Origin: Marinobacter sp. ATCH36 | GTDB lineage: Bacteria; Pseudomonadota; Gammaproteobacteria; Pseudomonadales; Oleiphilaceae | DNA: 64,000 bases | Reading direction: 5' to 3' | NCBI RefSeq assembly: GCF_023555055.1 | Contig: NZ_JAMJPL010000003.1 | Coordinates: forward strand, 124,001 to 188,000 | Notes under the pieces: generated by a model | The model's database searches: none | Seen by the model: only the letters and a program-made list of their open reading frames with translations | What the model was told of the DNA's origin: nothing | Made by a program: the position numbers and the translations under genes | Shown: positions 8,652 to 17,340 of the stretch, one piece after another | Position numbering within the stretch: position 1 is the first letter of the stretch | Layout: every line of letters starts with the position of its first letter

Positions 8652-10314
8652 CCTGCACACTCCCATCGGTTACCAGCAAGGTTCTGTTTGCCAGAGTCAA
8701 TAAGGCCTGGTGATGAGTTGCGAAGATCAGCGTCTTGCCTGCCCGAGCGAGCTTGTGGAGCGCTTCGAGAATGTAGATTTCACTGTCGCTGTCGAGCCCT
8801 GCCGTGGGCTCGTCGAGGAGAATCAGGTCGTAATTTGCCACAAACACCCGCGCCAGGCTCAGCCTGCGGGCCTGGCCGCCAGACAACCCCTGACCATCCT
8901 CGGTAGTTTTGCTGTAAATGCCTCGTTCCCGACTGTTCAGCAGACTCCCCAGGCCGACCTGGCGCAAGGCTGTTTCTATAGCAATATCTGTTGCGTCCGG
9001 TATGGTGAGGCGAAGATTATCGGCCCAGCTACCGTGTACCAGAAACGGCGACTGGCCAAGCCAACCGAACGGCTGTTCTCCGGGCTCGGCACCAAACACC
9101 GAGATCCTACCCTGATCCGGTTGCATGAAGCCCGCTATCAGGTATAGCAAAGAGGATTTGCCACCGCCGGAAGGGCCGGTGAGGGCGATGACGTCGCCTT
9201 GTCGTATCTCCAGCGACAGGTGATCCAGTACCGGGCGTTCGGCATTGTATGCAAGGGAGAGATCCTGTACGCAGATCATGTCCAGTGCCTGCGGCTGAAA
9301 TGCCTCCGGTGAAGCCAGGTTGGCGGCCTCAACACTCTGCAGTCGCGCCACAATTTCAGCACCAGCGCCCATGGCGGCAGCACGGTCATGATAGTGCTGT
9401 GACAACAGACGCAGAGGCTGGAAAAATTCAGGTGCCAGCAGCAGCACCAGCAATCCAGAGAACAGGGTAAGGTCCTCGGACGGCCCGTAGGTGATGTAGC
9501 CCAGCAAGCCAAAGCCAATGTAGATAGCCACCACGGCGATGGCTACCGAGGAAAAAAACTCCAGTACGGCGGAGGACAGAAAGGCAACCCTGAGGGTTTT
9601 CATGCTAACGCGGCGATAATCATCGGATCGCTTGCGCAAGGTCTCCGCGGCAGGTTCCGTCTGACCGAACAGCTGCAACGTTGTCAGACCCCGAACCTTA
9701 TCCAGGAACTGGCCCGACAGCCGGCCAATGGTCTGGAAATGCTGCTGGTTAAGCTTCTCGGCACCCATGCCCACCAGCGCCATGAATAGCGGAATCAGAG
9801 GCGCGGACAGCAACAGGAAAACCCCGGCCAACCAGTCCAGCGAGAAGACCACCCCCAGAATCAGTAATGGCACCACCACAGCCAGAACCATCTGCGGAAG
9901 GAAGCGGGCGAAATAGCCATGCAGGGCATCGGTATGATCAAGCCACTCCCGCGCCAGGGTGCCTGCCGATATCTGCCCCATGGCAACAGGCCCGGTCGTC
10001 TGCCAGCAGCGGTTGAGCTGGCGGCGCACCTCGCTGCGAATCTTGCGGCTGCAACGGGCTGCAAACCGGGCCTGAAGACCCTGTGCTATTCCCCGGACCA
10101 GAATGGCCGCGACAAGCCCGGTAAACAGCAGGGGGAGCTCTTTAACCGGCACTTCGGCAACGATGCCCTGGTGGATAATTCCTGCCAGAAACGCCATTTG
10201 CGCAATGGTGGCCAGGCCGACCACCACACCCGCAGATACCGTTGCCAGTATCAGCGGGCGGCCATGGGTAGCTAGCCCGCCCAGCCAGGCGCGGGCTGCG
10301 GCCTGTTCTGACAC
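8644..10314 (-). CDS. cydD: ABC transporter CydD, cytochrome bd assembly (thiol exporter half)
   Basis: Partner of CydC in the heterodimeric thiol exporter that supports haem insertion into cytochrome bd. The 556-residue product has the type I exporter membrane domain (residues about 15-310) and an ATPase domain with Walker A GPSGGGKSS, signature LSGGQARRLSLAR, Walker B LILLDEPTAGLD and H-loop FATHHQAL. The start is GTG, immediately after the cydB TAA stop (TAAGTG), so translation is probably coupled. There is no room for a cydX between cydB and cydD. Confidence 0.93.
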   Translation of the reverse strand: MSEQAAARAWLGGLATHGRPLILATVSAGVVVGLATIAQMAFLAGIIHQGIVAEVPVKELPLLFTGLVAAILVRGIAQGLQARFAARCSRKIRSEVRRQLNRCWQTTGPVAMGQISAGTLAREWLDHTDALHGYFARFLPQMVLAVVVPLLILGVVFSLDWLAGVFLLLSAPLIPLFMALVGMGAEKLNQQHFQTIGRLSGQFLDKVRGLTTLQLFGQTEPAAETLRKRSDDYRRVSMKTLRVAFLSSAVLEFFSSVAIAVVAIYIGFGLLGYITYGPSEDLTLFSGLLVLLLAPEFFQPLRLLSQHYHDRAAAMGAGAEIVARLQSVEAANLASPEAFQPQALDMICVQDLSLAYNAERPVLDHLSLEIRQGDVIALTGPSGGGKSSLLYLIAGFMQPDQGRISVFGAEPGEQPFGWLGQSPFLVHGSWADNLRLTIPDATDIAIETALRQVGLGSLLNSRERGIYSKTTEDGQGLSGGQARRLSLARVFVANYDLILLDEPTAGLDSDSEIYILEALHKLARAGKTLIFATHHQALLTLANRTLLVTDGSVQDA

Positions 10315-11316
10315 TTAGTGATAACCCTCGCCGGCTCGAACCTTGCCCCGGAAGACCCAGTAGGTCCAGGCGGTGTAGGCCAGCACTATCGGGATGACAA
10401 ACACCAGACCGATCAGCAGAAAGAGCTGTGACTCGGGTGCCGAGGCGGCGTCCCATAGCGTGTAATCCGGTGGTACCACGTAGGGCCAGCGGCTTACCAC
10501 AAGGCCAAGATAGGTTGTGATGAACAGCCCCATCGTGGCGACGAAGGGCATACCTTCAGACCGGTTACGCACGGAACGGAAAATCTGGAATGCGCAGATC
10601 AATGTCAGCAGTGGCAGTATCCAGATCACCGTCAGGTTCGAAAACCAGCGATCCTGGACCATCTCGTCCACGAACGGTGTCCAGACGCTGATAATAGCGA
10701 ATACGGCTAAAACGGCCGCCAACAACGGCAGTGTGATCCGGTAAGCCCACTCCTGCAGCCGGCCCTCGGTTTTCATGATCAGCCAGGTTGATCCCAGCAG
10801 CGCATAACCGGCCAACAGGCCCAGCCCGGTAAGTACCGTGAACGGGGTGAGCCAGTCCAGAGCACCACCCACATACACCCCGTCGGCGGTTTCGAAACCC
10901 TGTATGTAGGCGCCAACAACCGCGCCCTGTGCAAATGAGGCAACCGTGGAACCACCCGCAAAAGCCCAGTTCCAGAGGTACCGGGATGTGTTGGCCTTGA
11001 ACCGGAATTCGAAGGCAACGCCCCGGAATATCAGCCCCGCCAGCAGCAGGAACACTCCAATATAAAGTGCCGGCAGGAAGATGGAATAAACCAAGGGAAA
11101 GGCCGCCAGAAGGCCTGCACCCCCGAGTACCAGCCAGGTCTCGTTACCGTCCCAGACCGGGGCGACGGTGTTCATCATTACGTCCCTGCTTTCTTCACTG
11201 GGGGCAAAGGGAAACAGAATGCCCACGCCCAGATCAAAGCCATCCATCAACACGTACATGATGACGCCGAAGCCGATAATAAACGCCCATATGAGGGGCA
11301 GATCAAACAGTTCCAT
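10315..11316 (-). CDS. cydB: Cytochrome bd ubiquinol oxidase subunit II
   Basis: Subunit II of the cytochrome bd quinol oxidase, an integral membrane protein that pairs with CydA. The 333-residue product has about eight to nine membrane helices. It carries the typical opening LPLIWAFIIGFGVIMYVLMDGFDLGVGILFPF-type segment (first 40 residues, with DGFDLG), then WDGNETWLVLGG and FPLVYS. The length is at the short end for CydB/CioB. It starts two bases after the cydA stop and abuts cydD, in the order cydA-B-D-C. Confidence 0.95.
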   Translation of the reverse strand: MELFDLPLIWAFIIGFGVIMYVLMDGFDLGVGILFPFAPSEESRDVMMNTVAPVWDGNETWLVLGGAGLLAAFPLVYSIFLPALYIGVFLLLAGLIFRGVAFEFRFKANTSRYLWNWAFAGGSTVASFAQGAVVGAYIQGFETADGVYVGGALDWLTPFTVLTGLGLLAGYALLGSTWLIMKTEGRLQEWAYRITLPLLAAVLAVFAIISVWTPFVDEMVQDRWFSNLTVIWILPLLTLICAFQIFRSVRNRSEGMPFVATMGLFITTYLGLVVSRWPYVVPPDYTLWDAASAPESQLFLLIGLVFVIPIVLAYTAWTYWVFRGKVRAGEGYH

Positions 11317-11318
11317 AG

Positions 11319-12749
11319 TCAGTGACCTCCCTGGTTCAGGGGTTTGTGGGTGTCATTGTCACCCATCTCAAACGGTACATGAGCGGCAGAGAAAGGGCGT
11401 TTGGGCCGCTCAGCGTCGTATTCGTCGTCAACGCTGCTGTCTTCCAGACCCACGTAAAGCACCCGCATCAGGTAATAAACACCTGCCGAGAACACCATCG
11501 AGTAGACCACCACATAACCGATCAGCGTGAACAGCGCCATGCCGCCGGTCAGGGAGGGCGTAACGGATTCAGCCTGGTTCATCATGCCCTGGACCAGCCA
11601 TGGCGCTCTGCCTATTTCCGTAACAAACCAACCGGCGAGCACTGCTACAAAGGGCGTAAGGCTCATCAAACGGAGTCCCTGCAAGAACCACGGTGTTTGC
11701 CAATACCGGCCGTTTTTCCTGAGTACAAGGCCGGCCAGACCGAACAGAATCATTAACATGCCCAGAGCAACCATGACACGGAAGGACCAGAACACGATGG
11801 CCACTGGCGGCTGCTCTTCAACTGCCACCTCATTCAGGCCGGGTACCTCGCCATTCCAGTCGTGAGTCAGCACAAAGCTCGCAAGGCTCGGAATACCCAC
11901 TTCAAAATGGTTCATCTGGTTGGCCTGATCCGGTATCGCAAACAGCAATAGCGGCACATTGCGGGACGTTTCCCAGTTGCCCTCCATGGCGGCTACTTTC
12001 ATTGGCTGGTGCTCCAGGGTGTTGAGGCCATGAAAGTCGCCTACAACCAACTGGGCCGGCGCAATGAACAGGATAAGCCACAGGCTCATGGACAGTGCTT
12101 TCCTGTTAGCTTCAACTTCTCTTTTGCGCAGCAGATACCAGGCACTGACACCGGCCACCACAAAGGAACCGGTGAGGAAGGAAGCCAGGCCCATGTGCAT
12201 GAAACGGTAGGGGAAAGATGGATTGAATATCGCCTCGCTCCAGGAGGTCACATAAAACACGCCGTCCCTCAGTTCGGTACCGGCAGGAGTCTGCATCCAG
12301 CTGTTTGCCGACAGAATCCAGAACGAGGAAATGAAGGTGCCCAATGCCACCATAATGGCGGCAAACAGATGAACGCCGGCAGGAACCTTATCGCGGCCAA
12401 ACAGCAATACGCCCAGGAATGCCGCTTCCAGGAAGAAGGCGGTGACCACTTCGTAACTGAGAATAGGACCAAGATAGTTCGCCGTGGCCTGGGCAAAGTT
12501 GCTCCAGTTGGTACCGAACTGGAAGGACATCACGATGCCAGACACCACGCCCATACCAAACACGACGGCAAACACTTTGGTCCAGAAGGCGGACAGCTTT
12601 ATCCAGGCCGGATTACCGGTTTTGAAGGCAAGGCCCTCAAGCACTGCGATGAAGGAAGCAAGACCGATGGTAAACACCGGAAAAATGGCGTGAAATGACA
12701 CCACAAACGCGAACTGGATTCGCGATAGGATAAGGGGATCAAGTTCCAT
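11319..12749 (-). CDS. cydA: Cytochrome bd ubiquinol oxidase subunit I (short Q-loop type)
   Basis: Subunit I carries haems b558, b595 and d and the quinol site, reducing O2 to water without pumping protons. The 476-residue product keeps the N-terminal SRIQFAFVVSFHAIFP with the haem-ligand His, the HMGLASF segment and the GWFVTEIGR-A-PW quinol-site signature. Two points stand out. The length indicates a short Q-loop, as in cyanide-insensitive-type oxidases, without the E. coli C-terminal Q-loop insert. The usual GRQPW reads GRAPW. A GGAGGG ribosome site precedes the ATG. First gene of the cydABDC operon; no clear FNR/Anr box was found upstream. Confidence 0.95.
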   Translation of the reverse strand: MELDPLILSRIQFAFVVSFHAIFPVFTIGLASFIAVLEGLAFKTGNPAWIKLSAFWTKVFAVVFGMGVVSGIVMSFQFGTNWSNFAQATANYLGPILSYEVVTAFFLEAAFLGVLLFGRDKVPAGVHLFAAIMVALGTFISSFWILSANSWMQTPAGTELRDGVFYVTSWSEAIFNPSFPYRFMHMGLASFLTGSFVVAGVSAWYLLRKREVEANRKALSMSLWLILFIAPAQLVVGDFHGLNTLEHQPMKVAAMEGNWETSRNVPLLLFAIPDQANQMNHFEVGIPSLASFVLTHDWNGEVPGLNEVAVEEQPPVAIVFWSFRVMVALGMLMILFGLAGLVLRKNGRYWQTPWFLQGLRLMSLTPFVAVLAGWFVTEIGRAPWLVQGMMNQAESVTPSLTGGMALFTLIGYVVVYSMVFSAGVYYLMRVLYVGLEDSSVDDEYDAERPKRPFSAAHVPFEMGDNDTHKPLNQGGH

Positions 12750-12933
12750 GGGAACCCTCCGGTAACGTTTACATCATAACAAACGGGCCCAGCAAACCCG
12801 TTCAGCCGCTGCCTTAGCTCATATTGTTATGTTGTTATTACCGGCAGATCATTGTCATGCTACTAAACATGGCGACAAAACCGATAGGGCAGATTGTCGC
12901 ACCCGTTGATATAGCACAAGTATGGTGAGGCCA

Positions 12934-13563
12934 ATGAGCTTTTACGAAGACCGGATACTGCCACATATCATAGACCGCGCCTGCTCAATGGGCCAGGTCA
13001 TGAAGCTGCGCAGCCAGGTAGTGCCGCACGCCAAAGGACGGGTGCTGGAAGTGGGGATGGGTTCCGCTATCAATATGGAATTTTACGATCCGGAACAAGT
13101 CGAAATGATTTATGGCCTTGAGCCGTCAGACGGAATGCGTCGAAAAGCTCGGCCCAATCTGGCCAGGTCCCCCATCAAAGTGGAGTGGCTCGACCTGCCC
13201 GGTGAACAAATCCCCCTGCAAGACCATTCCGTGGACACGGTACTACTCACTTTCACGCTATGCACGATTCCGGATTGGCATGCTGCATTGCTGCAGATGT
13301 GGCGGGTACTCAAACCCGGTGGAGAACTCCTGTTCCTGGAACACGGCGAATCCCCCCACGACAACACCCGAAAGTGGCAACACCGAATTACTCCCGGCTG
13401 GAAAAAGCTGGCCGGTGGCTGCCATCTGAACCGTCACATCGCTGATCTCATCCGACACGCAGGGTTCGAAATTCTGGAACTGGAGAACCTTTACATCCCC
13501 AAAGCGCCGAAGATTGCCGGTTATATCTACAAGGGCAGGGCTGTGAAACCGGCGCAGGCCTGA
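12934..13563 (+). CDS. Class I SAM-dependent methyltransferase (UbiE/phospholipid methyltransferase-like)
   Basis: A 209-residue Rossmann-fold methyltransferase. Motif I is GRVLEVGMGSAINMEFY (about residues 34-50), followed by the acidic GLEPSDGM, motif post-I VEWLDLPGEQIPL, the DTVLLTFTLCTIPD strand and WRVLKPGGELLFLEHGES, a hallmark of UbiE/Coq5-like and small phospholipid methyltransferases. The C terminus (GCHLNRHIADLIRHAGF) is typical of this subgroup. The ATG at 12934 is preferred to the one at 12922 because GTGAGG lies just before it and relatives begin MSFYE. Substrate unknown. Divergent from cydA. Confidence 0.82.
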   Translation: MSFYEDRILPHIIDRACSMGQVMKLRSQVVPHAKGRVLEVGMGSAINMEFYDPEQVEMIYGLEPSDGMRRKARPNLARSPIKVEWLDLPGEQIPLQDHSVDTVLLTFTLCTIPDWHAALLQMWRVLKPGGELLFLEHGESPHDNTRKWQHRITPGWKKLAGGCHLNRHIADLIRHAGFEILELENLYIPKAPKIAGYIYKGRAVKPAQA

Positions 13564-13595
13564 GAGGCAGCGACGACCCAGGTACATATTCCGAA

Positions 13596-13624
13596 TTGCG
13601 TTACCGTACGCGGCCTTATACAAT
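13596..13624 (+). promoter_or_regulatory. Putative sigma-70 promoter of the tRNA-Leu gene
   Basis: TTGCGT (13596-13601) and TACAAT (13619-13624) are separated by 17 bases, and the tRNA begins 27 bases after the -10 hexamer. The -10 matches consensus at five of six positions; the -35 is weak. Confidence 0.4.
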
Positions 13625-13650
13625 CCTGCCCGTCAAAACTCCCTCCGAAT

Positions 13651-13737
13651 GCCCGGATGGTGGAATAGGTAGACACAAGAGACTTAAAATCTCTCGGCCG
13701 CAAGGCTGTGCCGGTTCGATTCCGGCTCCGGGCACCA
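13651..13737 (+). tRNA. tRNA-Leu (anticodon TAA)
   Basis: An 87-base type II tRNA. The acceptor stem GCCCGGA pairs with TCCGGGC before an encoded CCA end. The anticodon stem AGAGA/TCTCT encloses loop CTTAAAA, giving anticodon TAA at 13685-13687. A long variable arm (CGGCCGCAAGGCTG region) and a T arm with GGTTCGATTCC complete the fold. Confidence 0.97.
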
Positions 13738-13836
13738 TTACTATCCAAAGGCTACAGAACTTTCTTAATTGGACCGCTTGATGTGGTTAGTTCTAGTATG
13801 CAACTTAATGCTTCCGTGTGAGCTTAGAGTAAGAAA

Positions 13837-15933
13837 ATGGATAAAATTCCAGGACTCTCAGGGACGAATCTGATTGAGGCCGCCTTCCTGGCCCATGATC
13901 ACCCCGTATTTGTAGTGAGCTGGCAGACGCGCCGGATCCTCGCGGCCAGCGAAGCGGTGTACCGGGTCTTCGGCTGGCGGCCGGAAGAATTGCATGACCG
14001 TAGCACCGAAATGCTACATGTGGATGCGGAAAGTTTCCGGCGGTTTGGCGAAATATCGGAAAACATACTCAACTCCGAAAAGGACACATTTCACTGCTTT
14101 TACCAAATGCGTCGTCGTGATGGTGCCATCTTCGATTCCGAGAATATGGTAGGCATTATTCGGGGCCAGCACGATGAGCCTGTTGCCGTCGTAAGTGTTG
14201 TCTCTGAAATCTCCGAGGGCCGCTCCCTTATGATGCAGCCAGCTGATCACAACCTGGGTCTGGCTTGGTTCGGTGATCGTCTTCCCGGTGGCATCTTTCA
14301 GCGCGTGCAGCGCCCTGATGGCAGCGTTGCCTATACCTACATTCACAGTGCTCTTGCGGACCGGTTCGACATCGATCCGGAGCAGGTCAGGAGCGATCCG
14401 AACATCGTACTGGACCGACTCCATCCCGACGACCGGGAGCGATTGACCCATGCGCTTGTTCACGCTAATCAAAACCTCTCCGTACTGGATATTGAATTGG
14501 CCGCCTTTTCCGTCAGTGGTGAACGCCTGACGTTGCGTAGCATTTCACAGCCGCGGAGACTGGATGATGGCTCCACAATCTGGGACGGGTTGATTCTGGA
14601 TATCACCGAACAGCGTTTCGCGGAAAACAGGATCCAGCATCTGGTCATGTATGACCGTGTCACCGGATTGCCCAATGTGGTCACCTTTGAACAGCGTCTG
14701 CAGCAGGTGATGGCTCACGCTAAGGACGAGGAAACCGTATTGGTGGTCGGCGCCCTGAACGTGATTCGTTTTTACAGGATTAACGAAAGCCTCGGCTTTA
14801 AGCGTGGCGACGATGCGCTACGAAAGATAGGCGAACGGCTGGCATCTGTGCTTCACGGCAATGATATGGTCGCGCGTTATGAGGGTGATGAGTTTCTGTT
14901 CCTGGCCCAGGGCCTGGAAACGCTGGAAAGCGTTCGGCGGCTGGGCCAGGAAGTCGTAACACTGTTTGATGAGCCGCTCGAGCTGAATGATCACTCTCTT
15001 TTGTCTGTATCTGTGAAAGTCGGACTGTCGGTTTTTCCGGATGGTGCCGGAACAGCCGATGAACTGCGCCGGAAGGCGGATCTGGCGTTGCAACGGGTAC
15101 GCAAGGATCCAGACAGAAGTTTCGAGTTCTATTCTGAGCAAATGAGCCAGGAAGTGCTGGAAACTTTGGCACTGGAGAGGAACCTGAAAGAGGCTATTCA
15201 GGCTGGCGTCATTATACCCCACTACCAGCCGCAATTCGAAGCTGCCAGCGGTCGGCTCAGTGGCATGGAAGTGCTGGCCAGGTGGCCGTTGGCCGAGGGT
15301 GGCATGGTATCGCCCGGTCGGTTTATTCCCCTGGCCGAAGAGACCGGCCTCATCCATCCACTGATGGAGCATCTGGTGGATGCAGTGCTAGCTCAGATTA
15401 CGCGCTGGCGTCAGGACGGTCTTTCACCGCCGCCAGTGGCGATCAATGTGTCTGCCCACCAGATTCGCCGGCCCGGGTTCTTCGACTGGTTATTTGAGCG
15501 GCTTGCACGCTACGGGGTGGGAATCGAGGCGTTGACGGTAGAGCTCACGGAATCAGCCTTTCTGCTCGATTTTGAGCATGTCAGGTCGGCTCTTGAGAGT
15601 CTGGATGAGAAAGGGGTGCGTTTGTCCATTGACGATTTCGGCACGGGCTATTCTTCGTTGAGCTACCTCAGTCAGTTGCCCTTCCGGGAATTGAAAATTG
15701 ACCAGTCTTTCGTCTCGGAAGTCGATGTTAATCGCCGAAAGCGGGCGGTGGTTAAGGGCATTATTGAACTCGCCCGCGCACTCGAACTGGAGGTGGTGGC
15801 GGAGGGTGTCGAAACGGAAAGCCAGCTGTCCGAACTCAAGGCCCTCGGATGCGATTCGGTTCAGGGATTTTACCTCGGCCGACCTATGGATGCCTCTGCG
15901 TTGACTGGTCTGTTGCTAGCCGGGAAGCACTAA
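13837..15933 (+). CDS. PAS-PAS-GGDEF-EAL cyclic-di-GMP signalling protein
   Basis: A 698-residue soluble sensor protein. Two PAS-type domains (about residues 10-125 and 135-260) precede a GGDEF domain (about 268-425) and an EAL domain (about 440-690). The cyclase signature reads YEGDEF instead of GGDEF and no RxxD inhibitory site is seen, so cyclase activity is doubtful. The EAL domain keeps its catalytic set: EVLAR, NVSAHQ, ELTES, SIDDFGTGYSS, LKIDQSFV, VAEGVET and QGFYLGRP. It is therefore predicted to be an active c-di-GMP phosphodiesterase, perhaps tuned by GTP on the degenerate GGDEF. It has no membrane segment and stands alone after the tRNA. Confidence 0.92.
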   Translation: MDKIPGLSGTNLIEAAFLAHDHPVFVVSWQTRRILAASEAVYRVFGWRPEELHDRSTEMLHVDAESFRRFGEISENILNSEKDTFHCFYQMRRRDGAIFDSENMVGIIRGQHDEPVAVVSVVSEISEGRSLMMQPADHNLGLAWFGDRLPGGIFQRVQRPDGSVAYTYIHSALADRFDIDPEQVRSDPNIVLDRLHPDDRERLTHALVHANQNLSVLDIELAAFSVSGERLTLRSISQPRRLDDGSTIWDGLILDITEQRFAENRIQHLVMYDRVTGLPNVVTFEQRLQQVMAHAKDEETVLVVGALNVIRFYRINESLGFKRGDDALRKIGERLASVLHGNDMVARYEGDEFLFLAQGLETLESVRRLGQEVVTLFDEPLELNDHSLLSVSVKVGLSVFPDGAGTADELRRKADLALQRVRKDPDRSFEFYSEQMSQEVLETLALERNLKEAIQAGVIIPHYQPQFEAASGRLSGMEVLARWPLAEGGMVSPGRFIPLAEETGLIHPLMEHLVDAVLAQITRWRQDGLSPPPVAINVSAHQIRRPGFFDWLFERLARYGVGIEALTVELTESAFLLDFEHVRSALESLDEKGVRLSIDDFGTGYSSLSYLSQLPFRELKIDQSFVSEVDVNRRKRAVVKGIIELARALELEVVAEGVETESQLSELKALGCDSVQGFYLGRPMDASALTGLLLAGKH

Positions 15934-16086
15934 ATTCACTGCTTGTCATTAGCGAGTTTCAGGCATATTCCCGGATATTTTCCCGCATCACGCCGACCCT
16001 ACCGATACCACCCGGATAGTCTAAGCTGAATGAAAAGACAGGCTGCACACGTTTCCCTGGTTCATTGAAAAGAGCAGGTGCCCGCC

Positions 16087-16446
16087 ATGAAACCCGAATT
16101 CAAGCCCGGCAGAAACATCGCCATGAAAATACCGCCGCATGAGTATGAAAGCACAGTAGATTTTTACCGCGACATTCTGGGATTCCGGGAGCTTACCACC
16201 ATCGGTACCGACGCCACGCCCCGATTCGAGTTTGGCGATAAGGTGTTGTGGATGGACTGTGTCGCGGGTATCAGCCAGGCAGAGATATGGCTGGAGATTG
16301 TCACTGACAATATTGAGGAAGCACTGGAATACCTGCCCGGGCAGGGCTGCCATCGTCGCGACGAAATCGAGCCTTTGCCGGATGGTTTTCAGGCATTCTG
16401 GATCTCCAGTCCATCCAATATTATCCATCTGGTGTCTGCAAGCTGA
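16087..16446 (+). CDS. VOC superfamily (glyoxalase/bleomycin resistance-like) protein
   Basis: A 119-residue single vicinal-oxygen-chelate domain. The first beta-alpha-beta unit shows YESTVDFYRDILGF, a common VOC opening, then RFEFGDKVLWMDC and LEIVTDNIEEALEYL. The second half ends with the characteristic FWISSPSNIIHLV strand. Metal-binding residues could not be assigned with confidence, so the enzymatic role (lyase, dioxygenase or binding protein) is open. The ATG at 16087 has an AGG-containing ribosome site eight bases upstream. It is followed by a hairpin. Confidence 0.75.
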   Translation: MKPEFKPGRNIAMKIPPHEYESTVDFYRDILGFRELTTIGTDATPRFEFGDKVLWMDCVAGISQAEIWLEIVTDNIEEALEYLPGQGCHRRDEIEPLPDGFQAFWISSPSNIIHLVSAS

Positions 16447-16462
16447 CTTGCCGAGCTGGAGT

Positions 16463-16490
16463 GGATGACACCTCCTGTCATCCTTATTTC
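16463..16490. terminator. Hairpin terminator between VOC gene and convergent crotonase
   Basis: GGATGACA (16463-16470) and TGTCATCC (16476-16483) form an eight-base stem with a CCTCC loop, followed by TTATTTC. It sits 17 bases after the VOC stop and directly beyond the crotonase stop. The T-run is short, so strength is uncertain. Confidence 0.6.
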
Positions 16491-17287
16491 CTGCTCATAG
16501 TCTCCAACATCCGATTGACCGCCTCCAGATGCTCTGGCTCGTTGTGGCACATGCCCTGGAAATTCGCACACACGTCCAGAAAGTCCTTCAGTTCCATGCG
16601 CGGTGCCATTTTCATCAGGCGTTTGGTTAGCCGTGTGGCTTTCGGGGGTTGGCTGGCGATTCGGTTTGCCATGGCATTTGCCGCGTCGAGCAGTTCATCG
16701 GCGGGTACCACTTCCAGAACAATGCCCAGCTCTCGGGCTTCTTCGGCGTCAATGATGCGGCCGGTGAGTGTCAGTTCAAAGGCGCGCTGATAGCCAATCA
16801 GGCGTTGCATGAACCAGGCGCCGCCGTCGCCGGGGATGATGCCCAGGTTGAGGAAGGTCTCGCCGAATTTTGCCTTTTCCGAAGCGATGCGGATGTCGGC
16901 CATGTTCGCCAAATCGAATCCCGCGCCGATGGCTGGGCCGTTCACAGCGGCGATAATCGGCACTTCAACGTCCTGCAGGGCCAGGGGGATTCGCTGGATG
17001 CCCTTGCGGTAGCGGTCTGCGCATTCAGCAACGTCACCGGCGAAATCTCCACTGCGGTTCGCCATTTCACGGATGTTGCCCCCGGCACTGAAGGCGGAAC
17101 CGGCGCCGGTGATTACCAGTACCGATACCTCGTCACACTGGTTGACCCATTCTGCGGTGGTGACGATGTCCTCAATGAGGTGGGAGCCTGTAAGTGCGTT
17201 TCGAAGGTCGTGGCGGTTCAGGGTGAGAGTGGCTACCCGGTTTTCCAGCGTAAGCAGAGCATCAGTCAGTTGTGGGGCAGTGGTCAT
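16484..17287 (-). CDS. Enoyl-CoA hydratase/isomerase family protein (crotonase)
   Basis: A 267-residue crotonase-fold enzyme acting on acyl-CoA thioesters. It shows VATLTLNRHDLRNAL, the oxyanion-hole segment ITGAGSAFSAGGNIREM (about residues 65-80) and the second oxyanion segment PIIAAVNGPAIGAGFDLANMADIRIAS (about 107-133). The acidic positions typical of hydratases fall near PGDGGAWF, but specificity cannot be set from sequence. The ATG at 17287 is preceded by AAGGAA; the open frame extends 19 residues further without support. Convergent with the VOC gene; a second crotonase lies at 19819-20610. Confidence 0.9.
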   Translation of the reverse strand: MTTAPQLTDALLTLENRVATLTLNRHDLRNALTGSHLIEDIVTTAEWVNQCDEVSVLVITGAGSAFSAGGNIREMANRSGDFAGDVAECADRYRKGIQRIPLALQDVEVPIIAAVNGPAIGAGFDLANMADIRIASEKAKFGETFLNLGIIPGDGGAWFMQRLIGYQRAFELTLTGRIIDAEEARELGIVLEVVPADELLDAANAMANRIASQPPKATRLTKRLMKMAPRMELKDFLDVCANFQGMCHNEPEHLEAVNRMLETMSRK

Positions 17288-17340
17288 TGTTGTGGTTCCT
17301 TGTTTGCGGTCAGCTATTATTCTGGCGCGTCGGGTTTTCA

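Noticed and set aside
12906..12919. FNR/Anr-like site TTGAT-N4-CACAA between cydA and the methyltransferase
   Set aside because: Only the left half matches; the right half has two mismatches, and the site sits against the methyltransferase start rather than upstream of cydA in a useful position.
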